A stretch of 49,316 nucleotides of DNA, taken from positions 1 through 49,316 of the forward strand of contig DASTSO010000003.1 of NCBI GenBank assembly GCA_035760645.1, in the 5' to 3' direction. Below, in pieces: positions 32,190 through 40,517 of this stretch. A model generated the notes under the pieces. It did no database searches. It was not told the origin of the DNA and saw nothing but the letters and a program-made list of their open reading frames with translations. Positions within the stretch are counted from its first letter, which is position 1. Each line of letters begins with the position of its first letter. The DNA is from DASSTY01 sp035760645 (GTDB lineage Bacteria > Gemmatimonadota > Gemmatimonadetes > Gemmatimonadales > GWC2-71-9). The translations under genes were made by a program, and so were the position numbers.

Positions 32190-33095
32190 ATGTGTGCCGA
32201 CTACCAGCGGCGCGAGGCGCCGCACTTCTCCCCCCTCACCCCCCACGCCCGCGAGCAGCGCGACATCGGCCGGCCCGGCGGCGGCGCCGGCCGGCGCGAC
32301 TACGTCGGCGGCAGCGGGGTCTACCCCGCTTCGCTCGGCCCCGACCGCATCCCCCGCGACGCCGAGATCCGGACCCCGGCCGCCTGGGGCCAGGGCGAGC
32401 GCGGCGCCCAGGGCTACTACGACTCGGGCCGCTCCGAGCTCTTCATGTACGGCGGCCAGCTCCTCGGCGGCTACGAGGACGTCGGCCGCCCGGGCGGCCG
32501 CTACGGCGGCTTCGGCACCCGCCCCTACGGCTACAGCGAGCCCGGCGGCTACGGCGGCGAGGTCGACCGGGCGTACCGACCGGGCTACGCCCCCCCGATG
32601 GTCTACGACCGGGAGAACTACCGCTACGCCGAATCGCACCCCACGCCCCCGGGCGAGACCTGGGGCCGGGTGGGCTGGGGCGGCGGCGGCGGCGGCGCGC
32701 CGCTCTCGACCCGGATGAACCCCGACCACCTCGACACCCGCGGCGCGATGCCCGGCCGCGACTACTCCTTCGCCCGCACGGCGCAGGGCCCGCACTACGG
32801 CCGCGGCCCGAAGGGCTATCGCCGCCCCGACGACCGGATCGCCGAGGACGTCAACGAGGCGCTCACGCAGCATCCGGCGATCGACGCGAGCGACGTCGAG
32901 GTCGAGGTCCACGACGGCGTCGTCACACTGCGCGGCACGGTGGACGACCGCACGGCGAAGCGTCTCGCCGTGGACGTCGCCGAATCGGTCTTCGGCGTCC
33001 GCGACGTCCAGAGCGAGATGCGCACCCGCCACCGCGACGACCGCGACCGCCCGCGCGACGACGCCGAGTCGCGGCGCGAGGAGCGCCTGCGCTAG
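32190..33095 (+). CDS. BON-domain protein with a Gly/Tyr-rich N-terminal region
   Basis: The 301-residue protein has no signal peptide. Residues 1-215 are a low-complexity Gly/Tyr/Arg/Pro region (GGYGGEVDRAYRPGY and similar), followed by a single BON domain at about 218-280 (RIAEDVNEALTQHPAID, DGVVTLRGTVDDR, AVDVAESVFGVRDV) and a charged tail. BON domains bind phospholipid or act as membrane and osmotic-stress modules; cytoplasmic members with a disordered N-terminus are common in soil bacteria and often stress-induced. ATG 32190 has AGGAGG 7 nt upstream. It stands alone between the SDR and glycosyltransferase genes. Confidence 0.85.
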   Translation: MCADYQRREAPHFSPLTPHAREQRDIGRPGGGAGRRDYVGGSGVYPASLGPDRIPRDAEIRTPAAWGQGERGAQGYYDSGRSELFMYGGQLLGGYEDVGRPGGRYGGFGTRPYGYSEPGGYGGEVDRAYRPGYAPPMVYDRENYRYAESHPTPPGETWGRVGWGGGGGGAPLSTRMNPDHLDTRGAMPGRDYSFARTAQGPHYGRGPKGYRRPDDRIAEDVNEALTQHPAIDASDVEVEVHDGVVTLRGTVDDRTAKRLAVDVAESVFGVRDVQSEMRTRHRDDRDRPRDDAESRREERLR

Positions 33096-33183
33096 CGCGC
33101 GGCGCGCGCCCCCGGGCGGTCCACCGGTTGCGATCGCCCGGCGGCGCGGCTATCTGTCAGAGAGGCAACAGCAGGCAGGTGTT

Positions 33184-34269
33184 GTGCGCATCGCCATGAT
33201 TTCCACCCCGTTCGTCGCCGTGCCTCCGCGCGACTACGGCGGGACCGAGCTGATCGTCCACGAGCTCGCCGAGGGGCTCGCCGCGCGGGGGCACGAGGTG
33301 ATCCTCTTCGCCACCGGCGACTCGCGTACCCGCGGCGAGCTCCGGTGGCTCTTCGAGCGGGCGCAGTGGCCGCCCGACGAGCTCGCCGACATCGACCACG
33401 TCTCCTGGGCGCTCGCCGAGGCGCGCGCGGCCGACGTGGACCTGGTCCACGCCCACTCGGCCGTCGCGCTCGGGCTGGTCCGCCTCGCGCCCGAGCTGCC
33501 TCTCGTCTACACGATCCACCACGCCCGCGACGAGCGCTTCAGCGCGCTCTATCGCAACCACCCGCACGCGAACTACGTCGCGATCTCGGCCGATCAGGGC
33601 CGGCGCGAGATCCCGCTGCCGCGCGCCACGGTGATCCACCACGGGCTCGATCCCTCGCGCTACGACTGGGCGCCGCGGGCCGAGCCCTATCTCGCCTTCG
33701 TGAGCCGCCTCGCGCCGGAGAAGGGGCCCGATCTGGCGATCGACGTCGCCGCGCGCGCGGGGCTCGAGCTCCGCGTCGCCGGCGGCGTGCACCCGCCCGA
33801 TCGCGACTTCGCCACCCGCGAGCTCGAGCACCGGCTCCTCCAGCCCCACGTGCGCTACCTCGGCGTCATCGGGCCCGAGGTGAAGCGCCCGCTGCTGCGC
33901 GGCGCGCGCGCGCTGCTCGCCCCGCTGCGCTGGCACGAGCCGTTCGGGCTCATCCTCATCGAGGCGATGCTCTCGGGCTGCCCCGTGGTCGCCTTCCGCA
34001 TGGGCAGCGCGCCCGAGCTCGTCGAGGAGGGCGTCACCGGCTTCCTCGTGAACACGATCGAGGAGATGACGGCCATCGTGCGGCCCGGCGGCGCGCTCGA
34101 GGGCTTCGACCGGGGCCGCTGCCGGCGCCGCGCCGTCGAGCGCTTCGCCAGCGCGCGCATGGTGAGCGACCACGAGCGCCTCTACCAGCGCGTGCTCGCC
34201 GAGCACAGCCCGCACCCGCACCGTCACGGGCGGCGCGGCGCGGGACGCGCCGTCATGCGGGTCGTCTGA
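33184..34269 (+). CDS. GT4-family glycosyltransferase
   Basis: Retaining GT-B glycosyltransferase of 361 residues using a nucleotide sugar. The N-terminal acceptor domain starts MRIAMISTPFVAVPPRDYGG with GGTELIVHELAEGL. The donor domain has FVSRLAPEKGPDLAI and the EX7E motif in HEPFGLILIEAML, followed by SGCPVVAFRMGSAPELV. The start is GTG 33184; TATCTG at 33151-33156 may be its promoter box. The stop codon overlaps the start of the debranching-type enzyme (TGATG), a coupling that suggests a shared polysaccharide or trehalose/glycogen-like product. The exact donor and acceptor cannot be read from the sequence. Confidence 0.9.
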   Translation: MRIAMISTPFVAVPPRDYGGTELIVHELAEGLAARGHEVILFATGDSRTRGELRWLFERAQWPPDELADIDHVSWALAEARAADVDLVHAHSAVALGLVRLAPELPLVYTIHHARDERFSALYRNHPHANYVAISADQGRREIPLPRATVIHHGLDPSRYDWAPRAEPYLAFVSRLAPEKGPDLAIDVAARAGLELRVAGGVHPPDRDFATRELEHRLLQPHVRYLGVIGPEVKRPLLRGARALLAPLRWHEPFGLILIEAMLSGCPVVAFRMGSAPELVEEGVTGFLVNTIEEMTAIVRPGGALEGFDRGRCRRRAVERFASARMVSDHERLYQRVLAEHSPHPHRHGRRGAGRAVMRVV

Positions 34270-36530
34270 TGGCCACCCGCACCGGCCGCCCCGCGGCGCC
34301 GCCGCCCGCCCTGCCGCTCGAGCCCGTGAGCATGGAGGCGGCGGTCGGCTATCCCACCATCGCCTGCACGCACGAGAAGGCGGTCGAGCACGCGCTCGTC
34401 CTCAAGCACGCCCGCCTCTTCCTGGTCACCACGGCACACGGCGACGTCGATCCGCCGGGCGCCTGCTCGCTGGGCCTCTTCCAGGACGACACGCGCATCC
34501 TGAGCCGCTACGCGCTGCACGTCGAGGGCGGCCCGCCCGCGCTCCTCTCGGGCCAGGTGCCGCGCACCTTCGCGGGCGAGATCGACCTCGCCGTGAAGGA
34601 CATCCCCTTCGGCGGCGACCCGTGGGACCCGAAGAACGCCATCCACGTGCGGCGCCAGCAGCTCCTCTGCGACCGCTTCATCGAGCGGCTGACCCTCACC
34701 AACTACCTGCGCACCGGGCTCGACTACCGGGTCGCGCTCGACCTCGGCGCCGATTTCGCCGACATCTTCGAGGTGCGCGGCTGGAAGCGCGAGGCGCGGG
34801 GCGAGTTCTACGCCCCCGTGGCCGAGCGCGACCGGCTGGTCTTCGGCTACCGCGGGCGCGACGGCGCGCTGCTGCGGAGCGTGGTGCGCTTCCGCGAGCC
34901 ACCCCACGAGCTCGGGCCCGAGGGCGCGCGCTGGCGCTTCCCGCTCGCGCCCTCCTGCGGCCGCTTCGTCGTCGAGTGGGAGGTGCACACCGAGGAGGAG
35001 CCGCGCCCCGTCGTCGTCCCGGGCGCCACGCTCGACGCCCCGTCGGTCGTCGTCGGCGACGCCTTCGAGCAGCGGCGCGACGCGATGGAGCGCGCCTACG
35101 CCGGCTGGCGCAGCGGGTGCACCCGCTGGCACAGCGACGTCGAGGATTTCGACGCCGTGCTCGCGCGCGCCGTGGACGACCTGCGCGCCCTCTACGTCGA
35201 GGTGGACGGCGAGCGCGTCGTTTCGGCCGGGATCCCGTGGTACTCGACCATCTTCGGCCGCGACTCGATCCTCACCAGCCTCCAGACGCTGCCGCTCGCG
35301 CCGCGGATCGCGGTGGACACGCTGCGCTACCTCGCCCGCCGGCAGGGGACGAAGGAAGACCCGTACACCGAGGAGCAGCCGGGCAAGATCCTCCACGAGC
35401 TGCGCCGCGGCGAGATGGCCCGGAGCGGCGAGATCCCGCACGTGCCCTACTACGGCACCATCGACGCCACCCCGCTCTTCTGCATCCTGCTGCACGAGAC
35501 CTGGCGCTGGACCGGCGACGACGCGCTGGTGCGCGCCCTCCTGCCCAACGCGCAGCGCGCCCTCGAGTGGTGCGACCGCTTCGGCGACATGGACGGCGAC
35601 GGCTTCGTCGAGTACGCGCGCACGAGCGCCAAGGGGCTCGTCAACCAGGGCTGGAAGGACTCGGGCGACGGCGTCCCCTGGCCCGACGGCACGCTCCCCG
35701 AGCCGCCCATCGCGCTCGTCGAGGTGCAGGGCTACGTCTACGACGCCAAGGTGCGCATGAGCGAGCTCTGCCGCGTCTTCGGCCTGCCGGCCGAGGCCGA
35801 GCGGCTGCGCGCGGAGGCGGCCCGACTGCGCGCGCGCATCGAGCGACACTTCTGGCTCGACGATCTCGGCACCTTCGCCCTCGCGCTCGACGGCGCGAAG
35901 CGGCCGCTGCCCACCGTGACCAGCAACGCGGGCCACCTGCTCTGGAGCCGGGTGCCCACCCCCGCGCAGGCCGCGCGCATGACCGACCAGCTCCTCGGGC
36001 CCGACATGTTCTCGGGCTGGGGCATCCGCACGCTCAGCGCGCGCCACCCGGCCTACAACCCGATGAGCTACCACGACGGCTCGGTCTGGCCGCACGACAA
36101 CGCGATCATCGTGCTGGGGCTCGCGCACAACGGCTTCGCCGAGCGGGCGCACCCGGTGGTGCGCGGCCTGCACGAGGCCGCGGCGCGCGACGAGGCGCAG
36201 CGGCTCCCCGAGCTCTTCTGCGGCATCCCGCGCGGCTACGCGACGCGCCCCGTGGCCTACCCGGTGAGCTGCTCGCCCCAGGCCTGGGCCTCGGGTGCGA
36301 TGTTCATGATGCTCCAGGCGATGCTCGGCCTCTTCCCCGAGGCGCCCGCGCGCGTGCTCCACGTGCGCAACCCCGTGCTCCCCGACTTCCTCTGCGAGCT
36401 CACCGTGGCCGACCTGCAGGTCGGCGGCAGCCGCGTCGCGCTCCAGTTCCGCCGTCACCAGGACCGCACCCTCTGCAACCTGCTCGGCATCAGCGGCGCG
36501 CCGCTGCAGGTGCGCATCGAGCTGAGCTGA
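34269..36530 (+). CDS. Amylo-alpha-1,6-glucosidase / glycogen-debranching-type enzyme
   Basis: The 753-residue cytoplasmic enzyme has an N-terminal GDE_N-type beta domain (about 35-235; ALVLKHARLFLVTT, GLFQDDTRILSRY) and a C-terminal alpha/alpha-barrel (about 290-720) with IPWYSTIFGRDSILTS, GLVNQGWKDSGDG, EVQGYVYDAKVRM, FSGWGIRTLS and NPMSYHDGSVWPHDNAII. The acidic residues in FGRDS, WKDSGD and the EVQGY glutamate are the expected catalytic set. It lacks the bacterial GlgX alpha-amylase domain, so it belongs to the widespread two-domain group seen next to GT4 genes. ATG 34269 overlaps the GT4 stop by one base. Confidence 0.9.
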   Translation: MATRTGRPAAPPPALPLEPVSMEAAVGYPTIACTHEKAVEHALVLKHARLFLVTTAHGDVDPPGACSLGLFQDDTRILSRYALHVEGGPPALLSGQVPRTFAGEIDLAVKDIPFGGDPWDPKNAIHVRRQQLLCDRFIERLTLTNYLRTGLDYRVALDLGADFADIFEVRGWKREARGEFYAPVAERDRLVFGYRGRDGALLRSVVRFREPPHELGPEGARWRFPLAPSCGRFVVEWEVHTEEEPRPVVVPGATLDAPSVVVGDAFEQRRDAMERAYAGWRSGCTRWHSDVEDFDAVLARAVDDLRALYVEVDGERVVSAGIPWYSTIFGRDSILTSLQTLPLAPRIAVDTLRYLARRQGTKEDPYTEEQPGKILHELRRGEMARSGEIPHVPYYGTIDATPLFCILLHETWRWTGDDALVRALLPNAQRALEWCDRFGDMDGDGFVEYARTSAKGLVNQGWKDSGDGVPWPDGTLPEPPIALVEVQGYVYDAKVRMSELCRVFGLPAEAERLRAEAARLRARIERHFWLDDLGTFALALDGAKRPLPTVTSNAGHLLWSRVPTPAQAARMTDQLLGPDMFSGWGIRTLSARHPAYNPMSYHDGSVWPHDNAIIVLGLAHNGFAERAHPVVRGLHEAAARDEAQRLPELFCGIPRGYATRPVAYPVSCSPQAWASGAMFMMLQAMLGLFPEAPARVLHVRNPVLPDFLCELTVADLQVGGSRVALQFRRHQDRTLCNLLGISGAPLQVRIELS

Positions 36531-36537
36531 GGCCCGC

Positions 36538-36594
36538 GGCGGCGCCACCCGCGGCGGCGCCACCCGCGGCGGCGCCGCAGCATCGCGGGTGGCG
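36538..36594 (+). repeat. 15-bp tandem repeat with terminator-like hairpin
   Basis: GGCGGCGCCACCCGC occurs twice (36538-36552, 36553-36567) with a partial third copy. CGCCACCCGC (36558-36567) can pair with GCGGGTGGCG (36585-36594), forming a 10-bp stem behind the debranching-enzyme gene. Confidence 0.65.
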
Positions 36595-36628
36595 TCGCGG
36601 GGGGAAGCGTGATAGGTTGCGGCGTCCG

Positions 36629-37207
36629 ATGGTCTCGCGCGGGCCCTCGTGTCCCTCCCGCCCCGCGATTCCCCTCCGTAGCGACCGACCCGACGCGCTC
36701 CGCCCGCGGCGCGCGCGCCTGGCCGGTGCAGACGTATGGGTAGCCCAAGTGTCTCCTGGTCCCGACTTTCCCGGCAGCCGCACCGTGCTCGTGGTGGACG
36801 ACGTGCGCGCCGTGCGCCGAATGACCGCCCGCCTGCTCTCGGAGGCGGGCTACCGGGTCTTCGAGGCGGCGGGCGCGAGCGAGGCGCTCGAGGTGCTCGA
36901 GCTCGCGCCCGGCCGGGTGGACGTGGTGCTCGTGGACGTGGTGATGCCGGCGCGCTCGGGGACGGACCTCGTCCGCGTCATCCGGCAGCGCTGGCCCGAC
37001 CAGCGCATCGTCTTCATGTCCGCCCACCCCGCCGAGGTCCTGGCGCGCGAGGGCGTCCGCGACCCCGCGCTCCCCTTCCTCCCCAAGCCCTTCAGCCGCG
37101 AGGAGCTCCTCGCCGTCCTCCGGCGCGCCCGCGCCGGCGCGCCGCGCGCGGCGACGGGAACGCGGAGCGCGGCCGCACCGCGGACGAACCCGGAGCGGGA
37201 GGGATGA
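36629..37207 (+). CDS. Single-domain response regulator (CheY-like receiver)
   Basis: Phospho-acceptor signalling protein with one receiver domain (VLVVDDVRAVRRMTARLL, phospho-Asp in VVLVDVVMPARSG, Ser in IVFMSAHP, Lys in LPKPFS) and a short Ala/Arg-rich tail; no DNA-binding output domain. From ATG 36629 the protein has 192 residues, but the first 45 are Arg/Pro-rich and unlike coding sequence. GTG 36749 (152 residues) starts right before the receiver and is an alternative. TAGGTTG at 36613-36619 precedes the ATG by 9-10 nt, which favours the longer form or a leaderless start. No adjacent kinase, so the partner is elsewhere. A strong terminator follows. Confidence 0.82.
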   Translation: MVSRGPSCPSRPAIPLRSDRPDALRPRRARLAGADVWVAQVSPGPDFPGSRTVLVVDDVRAVRRMTARLLSEAGYRVFEAAGASEALEVLELAPGRVDVVLVDVVMPARSGTDLVRVIRQRWPDQRIVFMSAHPAEVLAREGVRDPALPFLPKPFSREELLAVLRRARAGAPRAATGTRSAAAPRTNPEREG

Positions 37208-37263
37208 TCGCCTAGGGCACGGCCGCGGACGCGGCGCGCCGCCGATCGATCCCGCAGGCGGAA

Positions 37264-37298
37264 AACCCTCCGGTGCCAGCCCCTGGCACCGGAGGGTT
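37264..37298 (+). terminator. Strong intrinsic terminator after the response regulator
   Basis: A perfect 16-bp stem, AACCCTCCGGTGCCAG (37264-37279) with CTGGCACCGGAGGGTT (37283-37298), closes on a CCC loop; TTCTG follows. It is preceded by GAAAA on the plus strand, so it may work in both directions. Confidence 0.9.
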
Positions 37299-37437
37299 CT
37301 GCCGTGGGCCCCGATCGCATCGGGCCGGCTGTGACCCATCGCACCGCCGCCCGGTGCGGCGGGGCCGATACTGTGCCCCCGCCCCGGCTCGGCGTCCCGA
37401 GCGGCCGGGGCAGCGGGTGCAGCAAAGGAGGGTCCCC

Positions 37438-38694
37438 ATGAAGGCCGTCGTCTTCCACGGCATCGGCGACATCCGGCTCGAGGACGTCCCGGAGCCGAAG
37501 CTCGAGCAGCCCACCGACGCGATCGTGCGCATCACGGCGAGCGCGATCTGCGGCACCGACCTCCACATGATTCGCGGCACGCTGCCCGGGATGGTGCCGG
37601 GCACCATTCTCGGCCACGAGGCGGTCGGCGTCGTCGAGGAGGTGGGTGCCGACGTGCGCAACCTGAACTACGGCGATCGCGTCGTCATCCCCTCCACCAT
37701 CGCCTGCGGCTGGTGCAGCTACTGCCGCGCCGCCTACTACTCCCAGTGCGACCACGCCAACCCCAACGGCCCCGCCGCCGGCACCGCGTTCTACGGCGGG
37801 CCGAAGACGACGGGGCCGTTCCAGGGGCTGCAGGCCGAGTTCGCGCGCATCCCGTTCGCCAACGTCGGCCCGGTGAAGCTGCCCGACGACGTCACCGACG
37901 ACGAGGCGATCCTCCTCAGCGACATCTTTCCCACCGGCTACTTCGGCGCCGACCTCGCCGAGATCGAGCCCGGCGACACGGTGGCCGTCTTCGGCTGCGG
38001 CCCGGTCGGCCAGTTCGCCATCGCGAGCGCGAAGCTCCTCGGCGCCGGCCGCATCTTCGCCGTGGACCAGGTGCCGAGCCGGCTCGAGATGGCCCGCGCG
38101 CAGGGCGCGGAGGTGATCGACTTCTCGGCGGAGAACCCGGTGGAGGTGCTGCACCGCCTCACCGGCGGCATCGGCGTGGATCGCGCGATCGACGCGGTGG
38201 GGGTGGACGCCAACCGCCCCCACGGCGGCCCCGCGGCGAGCGCGAAGCAGGCGAAGGAGTTCGACCGCGAGCGCAAGGAGCTCGCGCCGAAGACCAACCC
38301 CGACGGCGAGAACTGGCACCCGGGCGACGGCCCGAGCCAGGTGCTCGACTGGGCGGTGCAGGCGCTCTGCAAGGCGGGCACGCTCTCGGTCATCGGCGTC
38401 TATCCCGAGACCGCGAAGGTCTTCCCGATCGGGGAGGCGATGAACCGGAACCTCACGCTCAAGATGGGCAACTGCAACCACCGGAAGTACATCCCGCACC
38501 TGCTCGACCTCGTGCAGGGCGGCATGGTGGACCCGCTGCAGGTCATCACGCAACAGGAGCCGCTGGTCGACGTGATCGCGGCCTACAAGGCGTTCGACCG
38601 GCGCGAGCCCGGCTGGGTCAAGGTCGAGCTCAAGCCCGGCGGCGTGGACGCCGCGTCGCACCTCGCCGCGCCGAGCGGGGCGATGGTGGAATGA
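37438..38694 (+). CDS. Zinc-dependent alcohol dehydrogenase (formaldehyde-dehydrogenase-like MDR)
   Basis: NAD(P)-dependent medium-chain dehydrogenase of 418 residues. Catalytic zinc ligands lie in SAICGTDLHM and GHEAVG; the structural zinc Cys4 site is CGWCSYC followed by QCDH. The Rossmann motif is FGCGPVGQFA. The inserted loop near residue 260-300 (PHGGPAASAKQAKEFDRERK) is typical of the glutathione-independent formaldehyde-dehydrogenase-like group often annotated from soil bacteria. Substrate unproven. ATG 37438 has AGGAGG 6 nt upstream. It is followed after 17 nt by a PfpI/DJ-1 protein, a pairing consistent with reactive-aldehyde detoxification (inference). Confidence 0.92.
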   Translation: MKAVVFHGIGDIRLEDVPEPKLEQPTDAIVRITASAICGTDLHMIRGTLPGMVPGTILGHEAVGVVEEVGADVRNLNYGDRVVIPSTIACGWCSYCRAAYYSQCDHANPNGPAAGTAFYGGPKTTGPFQGLQAEFARIPFANVGPVKLPDDVTDDEAILLSDIFPTGYFGADLAEIEPGDTVAVFGCGPVGQFAIASAKLLGAGRIFAVDQVPSRLEMARAQGAEVIDFSAENPVEVLHRLTGGIGVDRAIDAVGVDANRPHGGPAASAKQAKEFDRERKELAPKTNPDGENWHPGDGPSQVLDWAVQALCKAGTLSVIGVYPETAKVFPIGEAMNRNLTLKMGNCNHRKYIPHLLDLVQGGMVDPLQVITQQEPLVDVIAAYKAFDRREPGWVKVELKPGGVDAASHLAAPSGAMVE

Positions 38695-38711
38695 ACGAAG
38701 GAGCTACCCCC

Positions 38712-39284
38712 ATGACCGATCTCACCAACTGCCGCGTCGCCATCCTCGCCACCGACGGCTTCGAGGAGAGCGAGCTGACCGAACCGAAGCGGGCGCTCGA
38801 GCAGGCGGGCGCGACGACCGACGTGATCGCGCCGAAGGCGGGCACGATCCAGGCCTTCCGGCACCACGACAAGAGCATCACGGTGCCGGTGGACCGCACC
38901 CTCGACGAGGCGACGCCGCAGGAGTACGACGCGGTGCTGCTGCCCGGCGGCGCGCTCAACGCCGACGCGATGCGGATGGTGCCGCAGGTGAAGAAGTTCC
39001 TGAAGGCGATGCACGAGGCGGGGAAGCCGTTCGCCGTGATCTGCCACGCCCCGTGGGAGCTCGTGAGCGCGGGCCTCGCCGAGGGGCGCCGGATGACGAG
39101 CTATCACACGATCCAGGACGACCTCAAGAATGCCGGCGCCGACTGGGTCGATCAGGAAGTGGTGGTGGACGGCACGCTGGTGACGAGTCGTCAGCCGGGC
39201 GACCTCCCGGCCTTCAACCGGGAGATGCTGCAGCTGTTCGCGAGTCGGCGGCCGGCGGGGGCGAAGGCGGGAGCGGGGCGCTGA
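38712..39284 (+). CDS. DJ-1/PfpI family protein (protease/glyoxalase-type)
   Basis: Class I glutamine-amidotransferase-like protein of 190 residues. The nucleophile Cys is in AVICHAPWEL, with the conserved acid in DGFEESE. LLPGGALNADAMR and the TSYHTIQDDLKNAG region place it with PfpI/YhbO stress proteins, described as proteases or deglycase/glyoxalase enzymes; the true activity of this group is debated. ATG 38712 has AAGGAG 8 nt upstream; the ATG at 38691, which overlaps the dehydrogenase stop, is less likely. Co-transcribed with the zinc dehydrogenase. Confidence 0.9.
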   Translation: MTDLTNCRVAILATDGFEESELTEPKRALEQAGATTDVIAPKAGTIQAFRHHDKSITVPVDRTLDEATPQEYDAVLLPGGALNADAMRMVPQVKKFLKAMHEAGKPFAVICHAPWELVSAGLAEGRRMTSYHTIQDDLKNAGADWVDQEVVVDGTLVTSRQPGDLPAFNREMLQLFASRRPAGAKAGAGR

Positions 39285-39293
39285 GCGCGCCCC

Positions 39294-40169
39294 TCACTGC
39301 ACCGGCGTGAGCGTGGAGTCGCCCGCGCCGGCGTAGAACGCGCTCACCTGCTGCGGCAGCGCGGCGGCCGCGGTGGCGGTGGGATGCGCGGGCGGGGGCG
39401 TGGCCGGCGCCGCGGGCGCGGCCTTGCCGGTCTGCTTGGCGAGCGCGGCGTACCTGAGGAGTTGCTGGCGCACCGTGCGCGCGAGGCGCATCACCTTGTC
39501 GGGATAGCGGTGGCAGCGCGGGGTGTTGGTGCTGCGCACGCAGCCGTTGTAGCGCAGGAGCGCCCGGCGCGTGTCGCCGCCGCTGCGCTTCAGGTACTGG
39601 CCGAAGACGCGCGCGCCGTGGCAGATGTTGTTGTCGATGTCGAGCAGCTCGCCCTTCGCGCAGCCGTGCTCGCCGGCGTGGAACGGCATCACCTGCATGA
39701 GCCCCATCGCGCCCTGGCTCGACACGGTGTTGGTGTCGAGATGCGGGTTCTCCACGATGAGCACCGCCGCGAGCAGGCTCGGCGCCACGTCCAGCCGGCG
39801 CGCCTCGCGCACCAGCGCGCTCGCGATGCGGCTCGAGGACTCGAGGCCGCCGGCGCGGCGCGCGAGCACCCGCGCGAGCGGGCCGTGCGCGAAGCGGCGG
39901 ATCGCCGCCTCCTCGAGCTCGGCGCTGTCCACCACCGCCGGCGCCGCGGCCATGGCGCCGAGCGAGGTGATGGCGGCGCCGGTCGCGACCGTGCTCGTGT
40001 CCCGCCGGGCGGCGAGCAGGCTGTCGGCGGTGAGCGCGGCGAGGCCCGACACGTCCACCGCCGCGCTGTCGATCGCGCGCGCGGCGCGGGCGTCGGCGTA
40101 GCCGGCGCCGATCCGGTCGGGCAGGTACACCAGCGCCGCCATGCCGTAGCCCGCCAGCAGCACGAGCAC
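39294..40169 (-). CDS. Lytic transglycosylase (SLT domain), start uncertain
   Basis: Periplasmic enzyme that cleaves peptidoglycan glycan strands. The catalytic domain shows VLIVENPHLD (catalytic Glu), SSQGAMGLMQVMP and LLRYNGCVR, the SLT signature triplet; a disulphide is possible between the GCAKGE and NNICHGA cysteines. The C-terminus is an Ala/Pro-rich tail. GTG 40169 is the first standard start and gives 291 residues, but it falls in the middle of the N-terminal membrane helix. In-frame codons upstream (HEPSQASSRGWSRGWIRG) make a natural basic lead. They follow an AAAGGA ribosome site by 7 nt at an ATC codon (40233-40235), so the real start may be ATC 40235. It converges on the PfpI gene, 9 nt apart. 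Confidence 0.85.
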   Translation of the reverse strand: MLVLLAGYGMAALVYLPDRIGAGYADARAARAIDSAAVDVSGLAALTADSLLAARRDTSTVATGAAITSLGAMAAAPAVVDSAELEEAAIRRFAHGPLARVLARRAGGLESSSRIASALVREARRLDVAPSLLAAVLIVENPHLDTNTVSSQGAMGLMQVMPFHAGEHGCAKGELLDIDNNICHGARVFGQYLKRSGGDTRRALLRYNGCVRSTNTPRCHRYPDKVMRLARTVRQQLLRYAALAKQTGKAAPAAPATPPPAHPTATAAAALPQQVSAFYAGAGDSTLTPVQ

Positions 40170-40232
40170 GACGACGCCACGAATCCAGCCGCGCGACCAG
40201 CCGCGCGACGAAGCCTGCGACGGTTCGTGAAG

Positions 40233-40248
40233 GATCGGAGTGTCCTTT
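40233..40248 (-). promoter_or_regulatory. Ribosome site placed 7 nt before an ATC codon (transglycosylase start)
   Basis: On the minus strand AAAGGA (40243-40248) is followed by 7 nt and then ATC, in frame with the transglycosylase. No ATG, GTG or TTG lies between this site and GTG 40169. Either ATC is used as a rare start codon or one base differs from the true sequence. Confidence 0.5.
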
Positions 40249-40316
40249 CCTGCGCAGCCGCGCGCCGGCGACGTCCCGGCGCTCCCGTGCGGGAGCGGCT
40301 GTGAGTGAGAGGAGCG

Positions 40317-40517
40317 CTACTTCCATTCACGATTCCGCGATACGGCGCGGAACCCTGAGCTCCAGAACTCCCGGCGGCCGCGCGCCCATGCCTTCCGCGC
40401 GCCCGGCCACTCGAACGAAACTTCAACTCTGCGACGACTGTCCACGAGCACCTGCGAAACCGCGATGCACACCGACCGCCCCACATGACAACGCTCGTCG
40501 CGCAGCTTCGACAGCAT
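40317..40517 (-). pseudogene. Possible remnant of a LytTR-like DNA-binding domain
   Basis: A 66-codon frame starts MLSKLRDERCHVGRSV and ends AVSRNREWK. The H-x-x-x-R-S core followed by a beta-like segment and a terminal V-S-R resembles the LytTR pattern (H-R-S-x-x-V-N ... V-S-R), but other conserved positions are missing. Codon use is much less GC-rich at third positions than in neighbouring genes. The similarity is weak and could be chance. Confidence 0.2.
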
